DNA of 64,000 bases. It comes from Acaudatibacter sp035532115 (GTDB taxonomy: Bacteria > Pseudomonadota > Alphaproteobacteria > Caulobacterales > Caulobacteraceae). This document shows positions 6,156-14,793 of this stretch, piece by piece. Position 1 is the first letter of the stretch. Each line of letters starts with the position of its first letter. The stretch lies in NCBI GenBank assembly GCA_035532115.1, contig DATKRO010000012.1, positions 1 through 64,000 on the forward strand, in the 5' to 3' direction. Position numbers and translations under genes: made by a program. The notes below the pieces were generated by a model. It ran no database searches and had not been told where the DNA came from. It saw nothing but the letters and a program-made list of their open reading frames with translations.

Positions 6156-7556
6156 TCACCCGGCCGGCAGCACCAGGGCGGCGCGCAGGCCCGGGCCGCG
6201 GCCGTCGACGGCGCCGGGTCCCTCGTCCAGCTCCAGGCGCCCGCCATGGGCGCGGGCCACGGCGGCGACGAGGGAGAGGCCGAGGCCGGCGCCGGGCTCG
6301 TTGCGGCTGTTCTCCAGGCGCACGAACCGCTCCACCACGCGCTCGCGGTCCGCCGGCGCGACGCCCGGGCCGGTGTCGGTGACCGAAAGCTCGATCTCGC
6401 CCGACGAGCGGCGGCGCACCCGCAGCATCACCGCGCCGCCGGGGGGGGTGTATTTCAGCGCATTGTCGAGGAGGTTGGCGAGCGCCTGGGCGATGAACTC
6501 GCGGTTGCCGCGCGCCTGCAGGCCGGCGGCGAGTTCGGTGGCGAAGTCGAGCCCCTTTTCCTCGCTGACCGGCTCGTAGAGCTCGGCGACGTCGGCGGCG
6601 AGCCCGGCCGGATCGAAGCGGGCCTGCTCCGGCGCGGCCGCGGCGGCCTCGAGGCGGGCGATGGCCAGCACCGCGCCGAACGTCTTCAGCACCCCGTCGG
6701 CGTCGTCGAGGGCCTGGCGCAGGGCGCTCCTGGCGTCGCCGCGCCCGGCCTCGACCTCGATCAGGGCGCTCTCCATGCGGGTGCGCAGGCGGGTGAGCGG
6801 CGAGCGCAGGTCGTGGGCGATGGCGTCGCCGGCGTGGCGCAGGCCGGCGATCGATCGCTCCAGGCGCTCCAGCATGTCGTTGAGCCCCGCCGCCAGCTCG
6901 TCCAGCTCGTCGCCGGCGCCGCGCACCTTGGCCCGGGCGGCGAGGTCGCCCAGCCGCGCGGCGCTGATCACCCCGGTGAGCGCGCTCATGTTGCGGCTGA
7001 CGTCGCGGGCGACGAGGACGCCGCCGGCGAGGCCGAGCACGATCACCAGCGCCGCGGCGCCCCACAGCGCGTTGAGGATCTTCACCACGTAGGACTGGGC
7101 CTCGCCCACGTCGGCGCCGACGAACAGCAGCTCGCCGCCGGCCAGGCGCTCCTCCATGCCGCGGGCCGGCTGGCGCGCCACGGCGCCCGCGGCGGTGGTC
7201 TCGGTGAGGCGAAAGCTCGCCCAGGTGCGGCCCGGCCCCGGATCGACGATCGGCGACTTGGCGATGCCGCCCGAGATCGGCGCGCCGGAGCGGCTCATCA
7301 CCAGATAGAGGAAGGTGGGCGTGGTGCTGGTGCGCTCGATCACCGCCTCGTTCAGCGCCGCAAAGCCGCCCTTGCGGTAGATCGCCTCCAGCGAGTGCGC
7401 CTCGCGCAGGATCTGGGCGTCGGCGGCGCGGGCGGCCTCGCCGGCGGTTGCGATGTAGATGTAGCCGAGGAAGGCGCTGGCGGCGCCGGCGAACAGCGCC
7501 AAAAACAGCAGCGTCAGCCGGAACGGCGTCGTGCGCACCAGCCGCGGCAGCCTCAT
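6156..7556 (-). CDS. Sensor histidine kinase
   Basis: 466 residues. A transmembrane helix at about 13-35, a periplasmic domain of about 125 residues, a second helix at about 162-182 and a HAMP linker lead to the HisKA helix with phospho-acceptor His248 (AIAHDLRSPLTRL). The HATPase domain follows with N box LLDNALKYTPPGG, DTGPGV and GAGLGLSLV. It is the last gene of the run ccmI-ccmE-ccmF-ccmH-degP-regulator-kinase. In rhizobia the corresponding cluster carries FeuPQ after degP, so an envelope signal is likely. The stimulus is not evident. Confidence 0.85.
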   Translation of the reverse strand: MRLPRLVRTTPFRLTLLFLALFAGAASAFLGYIYIATAGEAARAADAQILREAHSLEAIYRKGGFAALNEAVIERTSTTPTFLYLVMSRSGAPISGGIAKSPIVDPGPGRTWASFRLTETTAAGAVARQPARGMEERLAGGELLFVGADVGEAQSYVVKILNALWGAAALVIVLGLAGGVLVARDVSRNMSALTGVISAARLGDLAARAKVRGAGDELDELAAGLNDMLERLERSIAGLRHAGDAIAHDLRSPLTRLRTRMESALIEVEAGRGDARSALRQALDDADGVLKTFGAVLAIARLEAAAAAPEQARFDPAGLAADVAELYEPVSEEKGLDFATELAAGLQARGNREFIAQALANLLDNALKYTPPGGAVMLRVRRRSSGEIELSVTDTGPGVAPADRERVVERFVRLENSRNEPGAGLGLSLVAAVARAHGGRLELDEGPGAVDGRGPGLRAALVLPAG

Positions 7557-7623
7557 CGGCGCCGCCTGGCCGCGAGGAGCGGAATTTGGAGGGGGCGCAC
7601 CTTGCGTCGGCCCGTGGGTCGCT

Positions 7624-8295
7624 TCAGGCGTCCAGGCGGTAGCCGGCCCCGCGCACGGTCTGCAGCATGGGCCGCTCGAAGCCCTTGTCGATCTTCGACC
7701 TCAGCCGCGAGATGTGGACGTCGATGACGTTGGTCTGCGGGTCGAAATGGTACTCCCAGACCTTTTCCAGGAGCATGGTGCGGGTGACCGACTGCCCCGC
7801 GTGGCGCATCAGGAACTCCAGCAGCTGGAACTCGCGCGGCTGCAGGTCGATCTCGCGGCCGTCGCGGCGCACCTCGCGCCCGATCAGGTCCATCTCCAGT
7901 TCGCCGACCCTGAGCAGCGTCTGCACCGAGCCGGTCTCGCGGCGCCGGGCCAGGGCCTCGACGCGGGCGATCAGCTCGGCGAAGGCGTAGGGCTTGACGA
8001 GGTAGTCGTCGCCGCCGGCCTTCAGCCCCTCGACCCGGTGCGAGATTTCGCCGAGCGCCGACAGGAACAGCACCGGCGTCTGATCGCCGTCGCCGCGCAG
8101 CCGCTCGACCATGGCGACCCCGTCGAGCCTGGGCAGCATGCGGTCGACGATGAGCACGTCGAAGCGCCCGTCGCGCGCCAGCGCCAGGCCGCGCTCGCCG
8201 TCCGCGGCGGCGGCGCACTCGTGGCCGGCCTCGGCGAGGCCGCGCGCCATGGCCTGGCTGGCCTCCAGGTCGTCCTCGACGATGAGCAGCCGCAT
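7624..8295 (-). CDS. OmpR-family response regulator
   Basis: 223 residues. The receiver domain carries acidic residues EDD at 7-9, phospho-acceptor Asp51 (LIVDRMLP) and Lys in VKPYAF. The winged-helix domain follows, with NVIDVHISRLRSKID and TVRGAGYRLDA. It is the cognate partner of the kinase 67 bases downstream and lies 34 bases after degP. It probably controls envelope genes, perhaps including degP, but no target site was identified. Confidence 0.88.
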   Translation of the reverse strand: MRLLIVEDDLEASQAMARGLAEAGHECAAAADGERGLALARDGRFDVLIVDRMLPRLDGVAMVERLRGDGDQTPVLFLSALGEISHRVEGLKAGGDDYLVKPYAFAELIARVEALARRRETGSVQTLLRVGELEMDLIGREVRRDGREIDLQPREFQLLEFLMRHAGQSVTRTMLLEKVWEYHFDPQTNVIDVHISRLRSKIDKGFERPMLQTVRGAGYRLDA

Positions 8296-8329
8296 GCGCC
8301 CCCCTTTTTGTCCAAGCCGGCGCCGGGAA

Positions 8330-9886
8330 TCAGCCCTCGATCTTGATCGGCACGAAGGCGGTGGTCTGGCCGGCGCGGCGCACGCCCAGCGGGATCGAGA
8401 CGCGCCCGGCCTTGCGCCACTCGGCCACCGCCGCGGCGACGTCGGCGGTGCTGGCGACTTGCCTGTCGCCGGCCTGGACGATGACGTCGCCGCGCTGCAG
8501 GCAGTTGTCGCCGCCGACGTCGCAGGTGTCCTTGGCGCTCTGCACGACCACGCCGGTCTTGACGTTGTCGGGGATGCTGTAGAGCCCGCGCGTCGCCGCG
8601 GTGAGCGGCGCGAGCTGCATGCCCAGCACCGCCGGGCCGGCGGCGGGATGGGCGGCGCCGGTCCCGCCCTGACCCTCGTCCCCCGATCCCGGCGCGCCGT
8701 TCAGGGCGAGCTGATCCTCGGGCGGGCGGGTTCCGGAGCGGATGTCGATGGTGCGCTCCTTGCCGTCGCGGAAAACGTCCAGCCGGATGATGTCGCCGGC
8801 CTGGGCCTTGGCGACGTCGCGGGTCATCTCGAGGTTGGTCTTCACCGGCGAGCCGTCCACCGCGACCACCACGTCGCCGGGCAGCAGGCCGGCGCGCTGG
8901 GCCGGACCGCCAGGCACCAGATCGGTGACCTGGGCGCCCTTGCGCCCGGCCATGCCCCAGGATTCGGCAAGGTCGCCCGAGAGGTTCTGGATGGTCGCGC
9001 CGATGTAGCCGCGCACCACCTTGCCATGGGCGATCAGCTGGTGCGCCACCTGATCGGCGATGTCGGCCGGGATGGCGAAGCCGATGCCGATGGAGCCGCC
9101 GTTGGGCGAATAGATCTCCGAATTGACGCCGATCACCCGGCCATAGACGTCGAAGGTCGGGCCGCCGGAATTGCCGCGGTTGATGGGGGCGTCGATCTGG
9201 ATGTAGTCGACGAAGTTGTCGTTGAGGTCGCGGTTGTAGGCCGAGACGATCCCGGCCGTCGCCGTGCCCTCGAGGTCGAAGGGGTTGCCGACCGCCACCA
9301 CCCAGTCGCCCACGCGCGGCTTGACCTGGGTCTCGAAGGAGACGAACGGGAAGTCGTGGCCCTCGACCTTGAGCACGGCCAGATCCGTGCCCTCGTCGCG
9401 CCCGACCACGGTGGCCTTGAGCTCGGTCCCGTCCTTGGTCACCACCTTGATGTCCTGGGCGCCGTCGACGACGTGGTTGTTGGTGACGATGTAGCCGTCC
9501 GGCGAGATGAAGAAGCCCGAGCCGGAGGATTCCTGCTTCGGCGCCGGCTGCTCGTCGCCGTTCCCGTCCTGGCCCTTGGGCACGAGATCGAAGGGGAAGT
9601 TCTGCAGGCCGGGGATCGCCTTGCGCAGCGCCTGGATGTTCATCGGCGAGGTGACGTGGATGGAGACCACCGCCGGCGAGACCCGCGCGAAGATGTCGGC
9701 GAACGACATCGGCGCTCCGGGCGGCGGCGAGAACATCGGCGCCGAGACCGGCACGAGGCCGGCGCCGTGCGCCTGCACGGCCGGGAGCTTCATCCCGGCG
9801 CCGGCGGCGAACGCGGCCACGGCGATGCCGCCCCCGGCCAGGGCGCCGACGAAATAGGCTGACTTCTTGACTGGCATTGAGACCAT
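8330..9886 (-). CDS. degP: Periplasmic serine protease/chaperone DegP (Do family)
   Basis: 518 residues from the ATG at 9886; a second ATG at 9877 is equally plausible and the upstream TTG less so. One N-terminal hydrophobic segment (YFVGALAGGGIAVAAFAAG) is a signal or anchor. The catalytic triad is visible: His in NNHVVDG, Asp in GTDLAVLKVEG and Ser in RGNSGGPTFD. Two PDZ domains follow (first around AQVTDLVPGGPAQRAGL, second around VVVQSAKDTCDVGGDNCLQRGD). The second PDZ carries a cysteine pair, suggesting a periplasmic disulfide. It degrades or refolds damaged envelope proteins. Placement after cytochrome c maturation genes is conserved in alphaproteobacteria. Confidence 0.9.
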   Translation of the reverse strand: MVSMPVKKSAYFVGALAGGGIAVAAFAAGAGMKLPAVQAHGAGLVPVSAPMFSPPPGAPMSFADIFARVSPAVVSIHVTSPMNIQALRKAIPGLQNFPFDLVPKGQDGNGDEQPAPKQESSGSGFFISPDGYIVTNNHVVDGAQDIKVVTKDGTELKATVVGRDEGTDLAVLKVEGHDFPFVSFETQVKPRVGDWVVAVGNPFDLEGTATAGIVSAYNRDLNDNFVDYIQIDAPINRGNSGGPTFDVYGRVIGVNSEIYSPNGGSIGIGFAIPADIADQVAHQLIAHGKVVRGYIGATIQNLSGDLAESWGMAGRKGAQVTDLVPGGPAQRAGLLPGDVVVAVDGSPVKTNLEMTRDVAKAQAGDIIRLDVFRDGKERTIDIRSGTRPPEDQLALNGAPGSGDEGQGGTGAAHPAAGPAVLGMQLAPLTAATRGLYSIPDNVKTGVVVQSAKDTCDVGGDNCLQRGDVIVQAGDRQVASTADVAAAVAEWRKAGRVSIPLGVRRAGQTTAFVPIKIEG

Positions 9887-10053
9887 CCCTGACCCGGAAG
9901 GTATCGCGAGGCCCGGGGCGTCTGACAATTTAGTGCCGCGGCTCAATCGGCGCTACCGGTGTTGCGTCGGGTTTGTCCCGTTGCGCGCCATTGCCGCGAC
10001 TCTGCGGCGCCCTGGCGCCGATCGGGCGCCGGATCGGGGTCTCGACCGCGGCC

Positions 10054-10521
10054 TCAGACCGGCTCGCCCCGCGTCAGCGCGTCGAGGTCGGCTTCTTCCT
10101 CGGCGCTGAGCGGCGCCGGCTCGCGCTGCGGGTCGGAACGCCGGCGCAGGGCGAGGGCGGCGAGGCCGCCGGCGACCACCGCCGCCGGGCCGGCCCAGAG
10201 CACCGCGTTGCCTGCCGAGAGCCTCGGCGTCAGCAGCACGAACTGGCCGTAGCGGCTGACCAGGAAGGCGCGGATCTGGCCGTCGGTGCGGCCCGCGGCG
10301 ATGCGGCGGCGGATGAGCTGGCGCAGGTCGTTGGCCAGCGGCGCGTCGGACTGGTCGATGGATTCGCTCTGGCAGACGAGGCAGCGCACGTCGCGGAAGA
10401 GAGCGCGGGCGCGCGCCTCCTGGTGCGGGTTGGCGAGGCGCTCGGCCGGATCGTCTGCGGCGGCGGCGCAGAGCACCATCCAGGCGCAGGCGGCGAGGGC
10501 GACGCGGGCGAGGGCGCGCAC
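10054..10521 (-). CDS. ccmH: Cytochrome c maturation protein CcmH (CcmL)
   Basis: 155 residues with an N-terminal signal peptide and a C-terminal transmembrane helix at about 103-125. The redox motif RCLVCQ is followed by the typical SIDQSDAPLANDLR. CcmH reduces or presents apocytochrome c heme-binding cysteines in the periplasm for heme ligation by CcmF. It follows ccmF by six bases. The thioredoxin-like ccmG that many bacteria place between the two is absent here; in alphaproteobacteria it often lies with ccmABC elsewhere. Confidence 0.9.
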   Translation of the reverse strand: MRALARVALAACAWMVLCAAAADDPAERLANPHQEARARALFRDVRCLVCQSESIDQSDAPLANDLRQLIRRRIAAGRTDGQIRAFLVSRYGQFVLLTPRLSAGNAVLWAGPAAVVAGGLAALALRRRSDPQREPAPLSAEEEADLDALTRGEPV

Positions 10522-10527
10522 GACGCC

Positions 10528-12552
10528 CTACTCCGCCGCGACCGGCGCCGCGGCCGGCGCGGCGCGGGCGCGGGCGGTGACGGCGAAGCGCAGCTTCTGG
10601 TCGGAGAGCGAGACGAGGCCGCCCAGCGCCATGACGAGGGGCCCCAGGAAGACGAAGCGCACCCAGGGGTTCCAATGCGCGTCGACCAGCCAGGCCGCCG
10701 CGCCGTCCGGCGCCTGGCGCCGGTCGCCGACCACCACGTAGACGTCGTCGAGCAGCCGCGGGCAGATGGCCACGTGCGAGACGCTCTGGCCGTTGGCGGC
10801 ATAGACGCGCCGCTCCGGCGCCGCCTCGCAGACGAGGGCGCCGGAGCGGGCGTCGGTGACGCGGATCAGCGCCCGCTGCGCCTCGTAGTTGGGGCCCGAG
10901 ACGAGGCCCGCGTGATCGAGCCGGAGCTCGAATCCGGCCAGCTTCATGCTCTGGCCGAGCGTCAGGGCCTGGGCGGCCTCGGTGCGCCAGGCGGTCTCGA
11001 AGGAGGCGCCCAGCGCGAAGAGGCCAAGGCCGACGTGGGCCAGCGTCATGCCCCAGGCGCCGCGCGGCAGCCCGCCCAGCCGGCGCGCCACCTCCGGCCA
11101 GGGGGCGCGGAAGGCGCGGATGCGTTCGGCCGCTTCGACGAGGGCGCCGGCGATCACCCAGGCGCCCAGTGCGATCCCCGCCGCCGCCAGGGCGCTGCGC
11201 GGCTCGACCAGCCACAGCGTCGCCAGGCCGGCTGCGCCCGCCGCCAGGGCCGCGCCCCAGAGCCTGACCGCCGCGCCGGCGAAGTCGCCGCGCTTCCAGG
11301 CGATCAGTGGCCCCACCGGCAGGAGGATCAGCGCCGGGGCGACCAGGGCGGTGAAGGCCAGATTGAAATAGGGCGCGCCGACCGAGATCGGCACGCCGTC
11401 GATGGCCTGGCGGATGAGGGGCAGCAGGGTGCCGATCAGCACCGTCGCGGTGGCCGCGGCGAGGAGCACGTTGTTGACGAAGAGGGCGCTCTCGCGGCTG
11501 ATCGGCGCGAACGCCGCCCCCTCGCTCAGGCTCGGCGCGCGCCAGGCGTAGAGCGCCAGGGCGCCGCCGGCGGCGATGCCCAGGATGATCAGCAGCAGCA
11601 CGCCGCGCTGCGGATCGATGGCGAAGGCGTGCACCGAGGTCAGCACGCCCGAACGGACCAGGAAGGCCCCCATCATCGAGAGGATGAAGGCGCCCAGGGC
11701 CATGAGCACGGTCCAGCTGGCCAGGGCGCCGCGCTTTTCGGTCACCGCCGCCGAGTGCAGCAGCGCCGTGCCCAGCAGCCAGGGCATGAAGCTGGCGTTC
11801 TCCACCGGGTCCCAGGCCCACCAGCCGCCCCAGCCGAGCTCGTAATAGGCCCAGAACGAGCCGAGGGTGATGCCGATGGTGAGCAGGCTCCAGGCCGCCA
11901 GGGTCCAGGGGCGGATCCAGCGGGCCCAGGCCGGATCGGCGCGGCCCTCCACCAGGGCCGCGACCGCCAGGGAGAAGACGACGGAAAAGCCGACGTAGCC
12001 GGCGTAGAGGCAGGGCGGATGGGCCGCCAGCGCCGGGTCCTGCAACAGCGGATTGAGGGAATTGCCCTGCACCGGAATCTGCATCGGCGGATGGCCGAGC
12101 GGGCCGATGCGCAGCAGCGGATTGGAGGCGAACACCATGTAGGCGATGAAGAGCACGCCCAGCGCCCCCTGCGTCGCCACCGCGCTCGCCTTCAGTCCGA
12201 ACGGCAGCCGCCGGCTCGCCGCCATCGCCGCGCCATAGCCCGCGAGGATGAGGCACCAGAGCAGGATCGAGCCTTCGTGGCTGCCCCAGGCGCCGGCGAT
12301 CTTGTAGATCAGCGGCTTGGCGGTGTGCGAGTTCTCGGCGACGTTGATCACCGAGAAGTCGGAAACGACGAAGGCGTGGATGAGGGCGAGGAAGCCGACC
12401 AGCAGCGCCGCGAACGCCCCGATGGCCGCGCCCTCGCCGGCGCCGGCGAGGGCGCCGTCGCGGCGCAGCCGGCCCAGGGCCGAGAACCCGCACTGCGCCA
12501 GGCTGAGCGCCAGCGCCAGGACGAGGGCGAAGGAGCCGAGTTCGTCTATCAT
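10528..12552 (-). CDS. ccmF: Heme lyase subunit CcmF
   Basis: 674 residues, about 15 transmembrane helices. The heme-handling tryptophan-rich motif is intact (WGGWWAWDPVENASFMPWL), with the conserved histidines in the flanking periplasmic loops. The start chosen (MIDELGSFA) overlaps the ccmE stop (ATGA), which the longer TTG-type alternative does not. It joins heme delivered by CcmE to apocytochromes in complex with CcmH and CcmI. Confidence 0.92.
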   Translation of the reverse strand: MIDELGSFALVLALALSLAQCGFSALGRLRRDGALAGAGEGAAIGAFAALLVGFLALIHAFVVSDFSVINVAENSHTAKPLIYKIAGAWGSHEGSILLWCLILAGYGAAMAASRRLPFGLKASAVATQGALGVLFIAYMVFASNPLLRIGPLGHPPMQIPVQGNSLNPLLQDPALAAHPPCLYAGYVGFSVVFSLAVAALVEGRADPAWARWIRPWTLAAWSLLTIGITLGSFWAYYELGWGGWWAWDPVENASFMPWLLGTALLHSAAVTEKRGALASWTVLMALGAFILSMMGAFLVRSGVLTSVHAFAIDPQRGVLLLIILGIAAGGALALYAWRAPSLSEGAAFAPISRESALFVNNVLLAAATATVLIGTLLPLIRQAIDGVPISVGAPYFNLAFTALVAPALILLPVGPLIAWKRGDFAGAAVRLWGAALAAGAAGLATLWLVEPRSALAAAGIALGAWVIAGALVEAAERIRAFRAPWPEVARRLGGLPRGAWGMTLAHVGLGLFALGASFETAWRTEAAQALTLGQSMKLAGFELRLDHAGLVSGPNYEAQRALIRVTDARSGALVCEAAPERRVYAANGQSVSHVAICPRLLDDVYVVVGDRRQAPDGAAAWLVDAHWNPWVRFVFLGPLVMALGGLVSLSDQKLRFAVTARARAAPAAAPVAAE

Positions 12553-13016
12553 GACTGGCCGCCGCTCCCGCCGCGCCACTCTCCCTCTTTCCTCAGCGCC
12601 TGGACGAGCTGGGGCGGCATGTAGCGCGCGTCGTGCTTGGCGAGGATCTGGCTGGCGGTGAACACGCCGCCGGGGCCATAGGCGCCGATGGCGACGACGC
12701 CCTGGCCGGCGCGGAACAGGTCCGGCAGCTCGCCGCGAAACACCACCGGCGAGCTCGAGCGGGCGTCGGCGACGACGAAGTCGACCTCGCCGTCCGGCCG
12801 CTTGACGACGCTGCCGGTGCGCACCAGCCCGCCGAGCTGGATCGCCCGGCCCGGCGGCACGTGTGCGGCGAAGGCCTGGGAGGGCGTGTAGAAGAACGAG
12901 ATCGAGCCGCGCATGGCGTAGAGCCCCACGCCGACGGCGACCAGCAGCACGGGGGCGGCGGCCGCCAGGGTCATCAGGCGGCGGCGAGCGGTCCGGGAAC
13001 GCGGAAGCAATGACAT
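12549..13016 (-). CDS. ccmE: Heme chaperone CcmE
   Basis: 155 residues: a short cytoplasmic N-terminus, one transmembrane anchor at about 14-33 and a periplasmic OB-fold. The covalent heme ligand His128 and the supporting Tyr132 sit in LAKHDARYMPP. It carries heme from CcmABCD to CcmF. It is 10 bases from ccmI and overlaps ccmF. Confidence 0.93.
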   Translation of the reverse strand: MSLLPRSRTARRRLMTLAAAAPVLLVAVGVGLYAMRGSISFFYTPSQAFAAHVPPGRAIQLGGLVRTGSVVKRPDGEVDFVVADARSSSPVVFRGELPDLFRAGQGVVAIGAYGPGGVFTASQILAKHDARYMPPQLVQALRKEGEWRGGSGGQS

Positions 13017-13026
13017 CGACGCTTCT

Positions 13027-14199
13027 TCAGCCTGGCGCTACTCGCGCCGCGCGCCCATCGCCGTCAAGGCTCGATTGGGGGCTCGATCGGGCGCCGTCCG
13101 CGCCGGCGCTGGAGGGGGGCTCAGTCGCCGCCTGCAGCGCCTGCAGTTCCTGCGGGTCGGCGGCGTAGCGGCGCCGGGCCTGGGCGAGCGCGGCGTCGCG
13201 GCGTCGCGCATCGCCGAGCACCGTATAGGCGCGCACCAGCCGCGCCCAGCCGGCCGGATCGTCCGGATGCGCCGCCAGCCGCGCCGCCAGGCCCGCGACC
13301 ATGGCCTGGATCTGCGGCTGGGTCACGCCGGGCTGAGCGGGCGCCCGCAGCGGCGCCAGCCGGCCGGTGGTCGCCACCGCCCGGATGTCGGCCGCAAGGC
13401 TGGCGCGGCGCGGATCGGCGGGGGCGAGGCCGGCTTCCAGGGCGCGCCATTGGGCGAGGCCGCCGGCGACGTCGCCGCCGGCGATGCGGGCGCGCGCCAG
13501 ATAATAGCCGGCCGTCGCCGAACGCGGATCGAGGGCGAGGGCATGGCGGAAAGCGTCCGTCGCGACCTGGCCGACGTCGCCCTGGGCGCGCACCACCGCG
13601 ACCTCTCCCAGCAGCTTCCAGAGGTCGGCGCGGCCGGGCGCGATGGCGACGGCGCGCTGCAGCGCCTGGAGCGCCTCGGTGGGCTGGTCCGAATCGAGTT
13701 CGTAGATGGCCAGTTCGCGCAGCGGCGTCGCATCGCGCGGGTTGTGGTCGGAGATGGCGCGCCAGATCGCGGCGAGCTGCAGCGGGTTCAGCCGGTCGGG
13801 CGCCTGGGTGGCGATGCTCTCCCAGGCGCCGAGACGCCTGGCGAACGGCTGGTCGCGGAAGGTCGGCGCGCCGAGGCCGACATAGGCCGCCAGGGCGGCG
13901 AGCGGCGCCAGCGCGGCGACGGCGAGGATGGCCAGCGGCGGCGCGGCGCGCAGCGGCGCCTCGCCCCGCGCGGCGGCGGCCAGCAGCCGCCGGCCGGTCT
14001 CGGCGCGGACGGCGCGCTTGTCGGTCTCGGCCAGCAGGCCGCGCGCCGCCAGATCGTCGAGTTCGCTCATCTGGCGCCGATAGATGGCCAGTTCGCGGCT
14101 TTCCCCGCCCTTGCGGCGTGCGCCGGCGGCGGCGCGCTGGACGATCAGGGCCGCCGCGGCGGCCGAGACCAGCGCGGCGGCGATCCAGAGCCAAATCAT
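13027..14199 (-). CDS. ccmI: Cytochrome c maturation protein CcmI (TPR)
   Basis: 390 residues. Two N-terminal membrane helices (IWLWIAAALVSAAAAALIV and LAILAVAALAPLAALAAYVGL) enclose a cytoplasmic zipper-like segment. The periplasmic part is made of TPR units (DLWKLLGEVAVVRAQGD, AGYYLARARIAGGD, AGWARLVRAYTVLGD). CcmI binds the C-termini of apocytochromes and presents them to CcmF/H. It is the first gene of the operon, so the promoter should lie in the 112-base gap shared with the divergent protease-inhibitor gene. The last about 30 residues are low-complexity. Confidence 0.88.
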   Translation of the reverse strand: MIWLWIAAALVSAAAAALIVQRAAAGARRKGGESRELAIYRRQMSELDDLAARGLLAETDKRAVRAETGRRLLAAAARGEAPLRAAPPLAILAVAALAPLAALAAYVGLGAPTFRDQPFARRLGAWESIATQAPDRLNPLQLAAIWRAISDHNPRDATPLRELAIYELDSDQPTEALQALQRAVAIAPGRADLWKLLGEVAVVRAQGDVGQVATDAFRHALALDPRSATAGYYLARARIAGGDVAGGLAQWRALEAGLAPADPRRASLAADIRAVATTGRLAPLRAPAQPGVTQPQIQAMVAGLAARLAAHPDDPAGWARLVRAYTVLGDARRRDAALAQARRRYAADPQELQALQAATEPPSSAGADGARSSPQSSLDGDGRAARVAPG

Positions 14200-14311
14200 C
14201 GGCGCCCTCTATCGGAAAAGCCGCGGGGGGGCGAGCCCGGGCGGCGCCGCAGCCGGCAACCGGCGCCGCGGCGCCGGCGTTTCGACATCTGGGGCCGATG
14301 GAGACGAGACC

Positions 14312-14710
14312 ATGACCTTGACCAAAATTGCCTGCCTGGGCGCGGCGGCCGCGCTGACGCTGGGCGCGGGCGCGGCGCAGGCCCGGGTCCACGAAGCCGG
14401 CGTGCCGCTCTCCCCCGCCGAGGCGGCCGGCCCCTGGACCCTGGAGTCGGGCGGACACTCGATCTGCCGCGTCGAGCTCTTCCGCCGCAAGGCGGGCTCG
14501 GCCGGCTTCGCCGCCCACGCCCCGGGCGGCTGCGCCGGGGCGCTGCCGAGCGGCGTCGCCGGCTGGACCCCGACCGGCGACGGCATGGCGCTGACCGACG
14601 ACGCCGGGCAGGTGCTGCTGGCGTTCGACCGCTGGAGCAACAGCCTCTTCGTCTCGCGCCTGGGCAGCCGCGAGGACGTCCAGCTGCAGCGCGGCGCCGG
14701 CGCGGGCTGA
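14312..14710 (+). CDS. Secreted protease inhibitor, Inh/AprI-like
   Basis: 132 residues. The N-terminal signal peptide has a run LGAAAALTLGAGAAQA. The mature part carries AGPWTLESGGHSICRVELF and CAGALPSGVAGWTPTGDGMALTDDAG, a cysteine pair and the beta-barrel pattern of Inh-family metalloprotease inhibitors and Omp19-like proteins. These bind secreted serralysin-type or other proteases in the periplasm. It is transcribed away from the ccm-degP operon. Target protease unknown; none of the serralysin type is encoded in this window. Confidence 0.7.
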   Translation: MTLTKIACLGAAAALTLGAGAAQARVHEAGVPLSPAEAAGPWTLESGGHSICRVELFRRKAGSAGFAAHAPGGCAGALPSGVAGWTPTGDGMALTDDAGQVLLAFDRWSNSLFVSRLGSREDVQLQRGAGAG

Positions 14711-14793
14711 GAGGGGGCGCTGCGAGGGCTTGCCCGCGCATCGGCCAAGTCTATGGTCGCTCCATTGAACCAGGACCATTGGGCGGGGGCGAC

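Noticed and set aside
10054..12552. Loss of ccmG from the operon
   Set aside because: In alphaproteobacteria ccmG commonly lies with ccmABC at another locus, so its absence here is not by itself unusual.
9953..12624. Two very long open frames (846 and 883 residues) overlapping ccmF and ccmH
   Set aside because: CcmF and CcmH motifs are unambiguous on the minus strand in another frame; these frames are GC shadows without domains.
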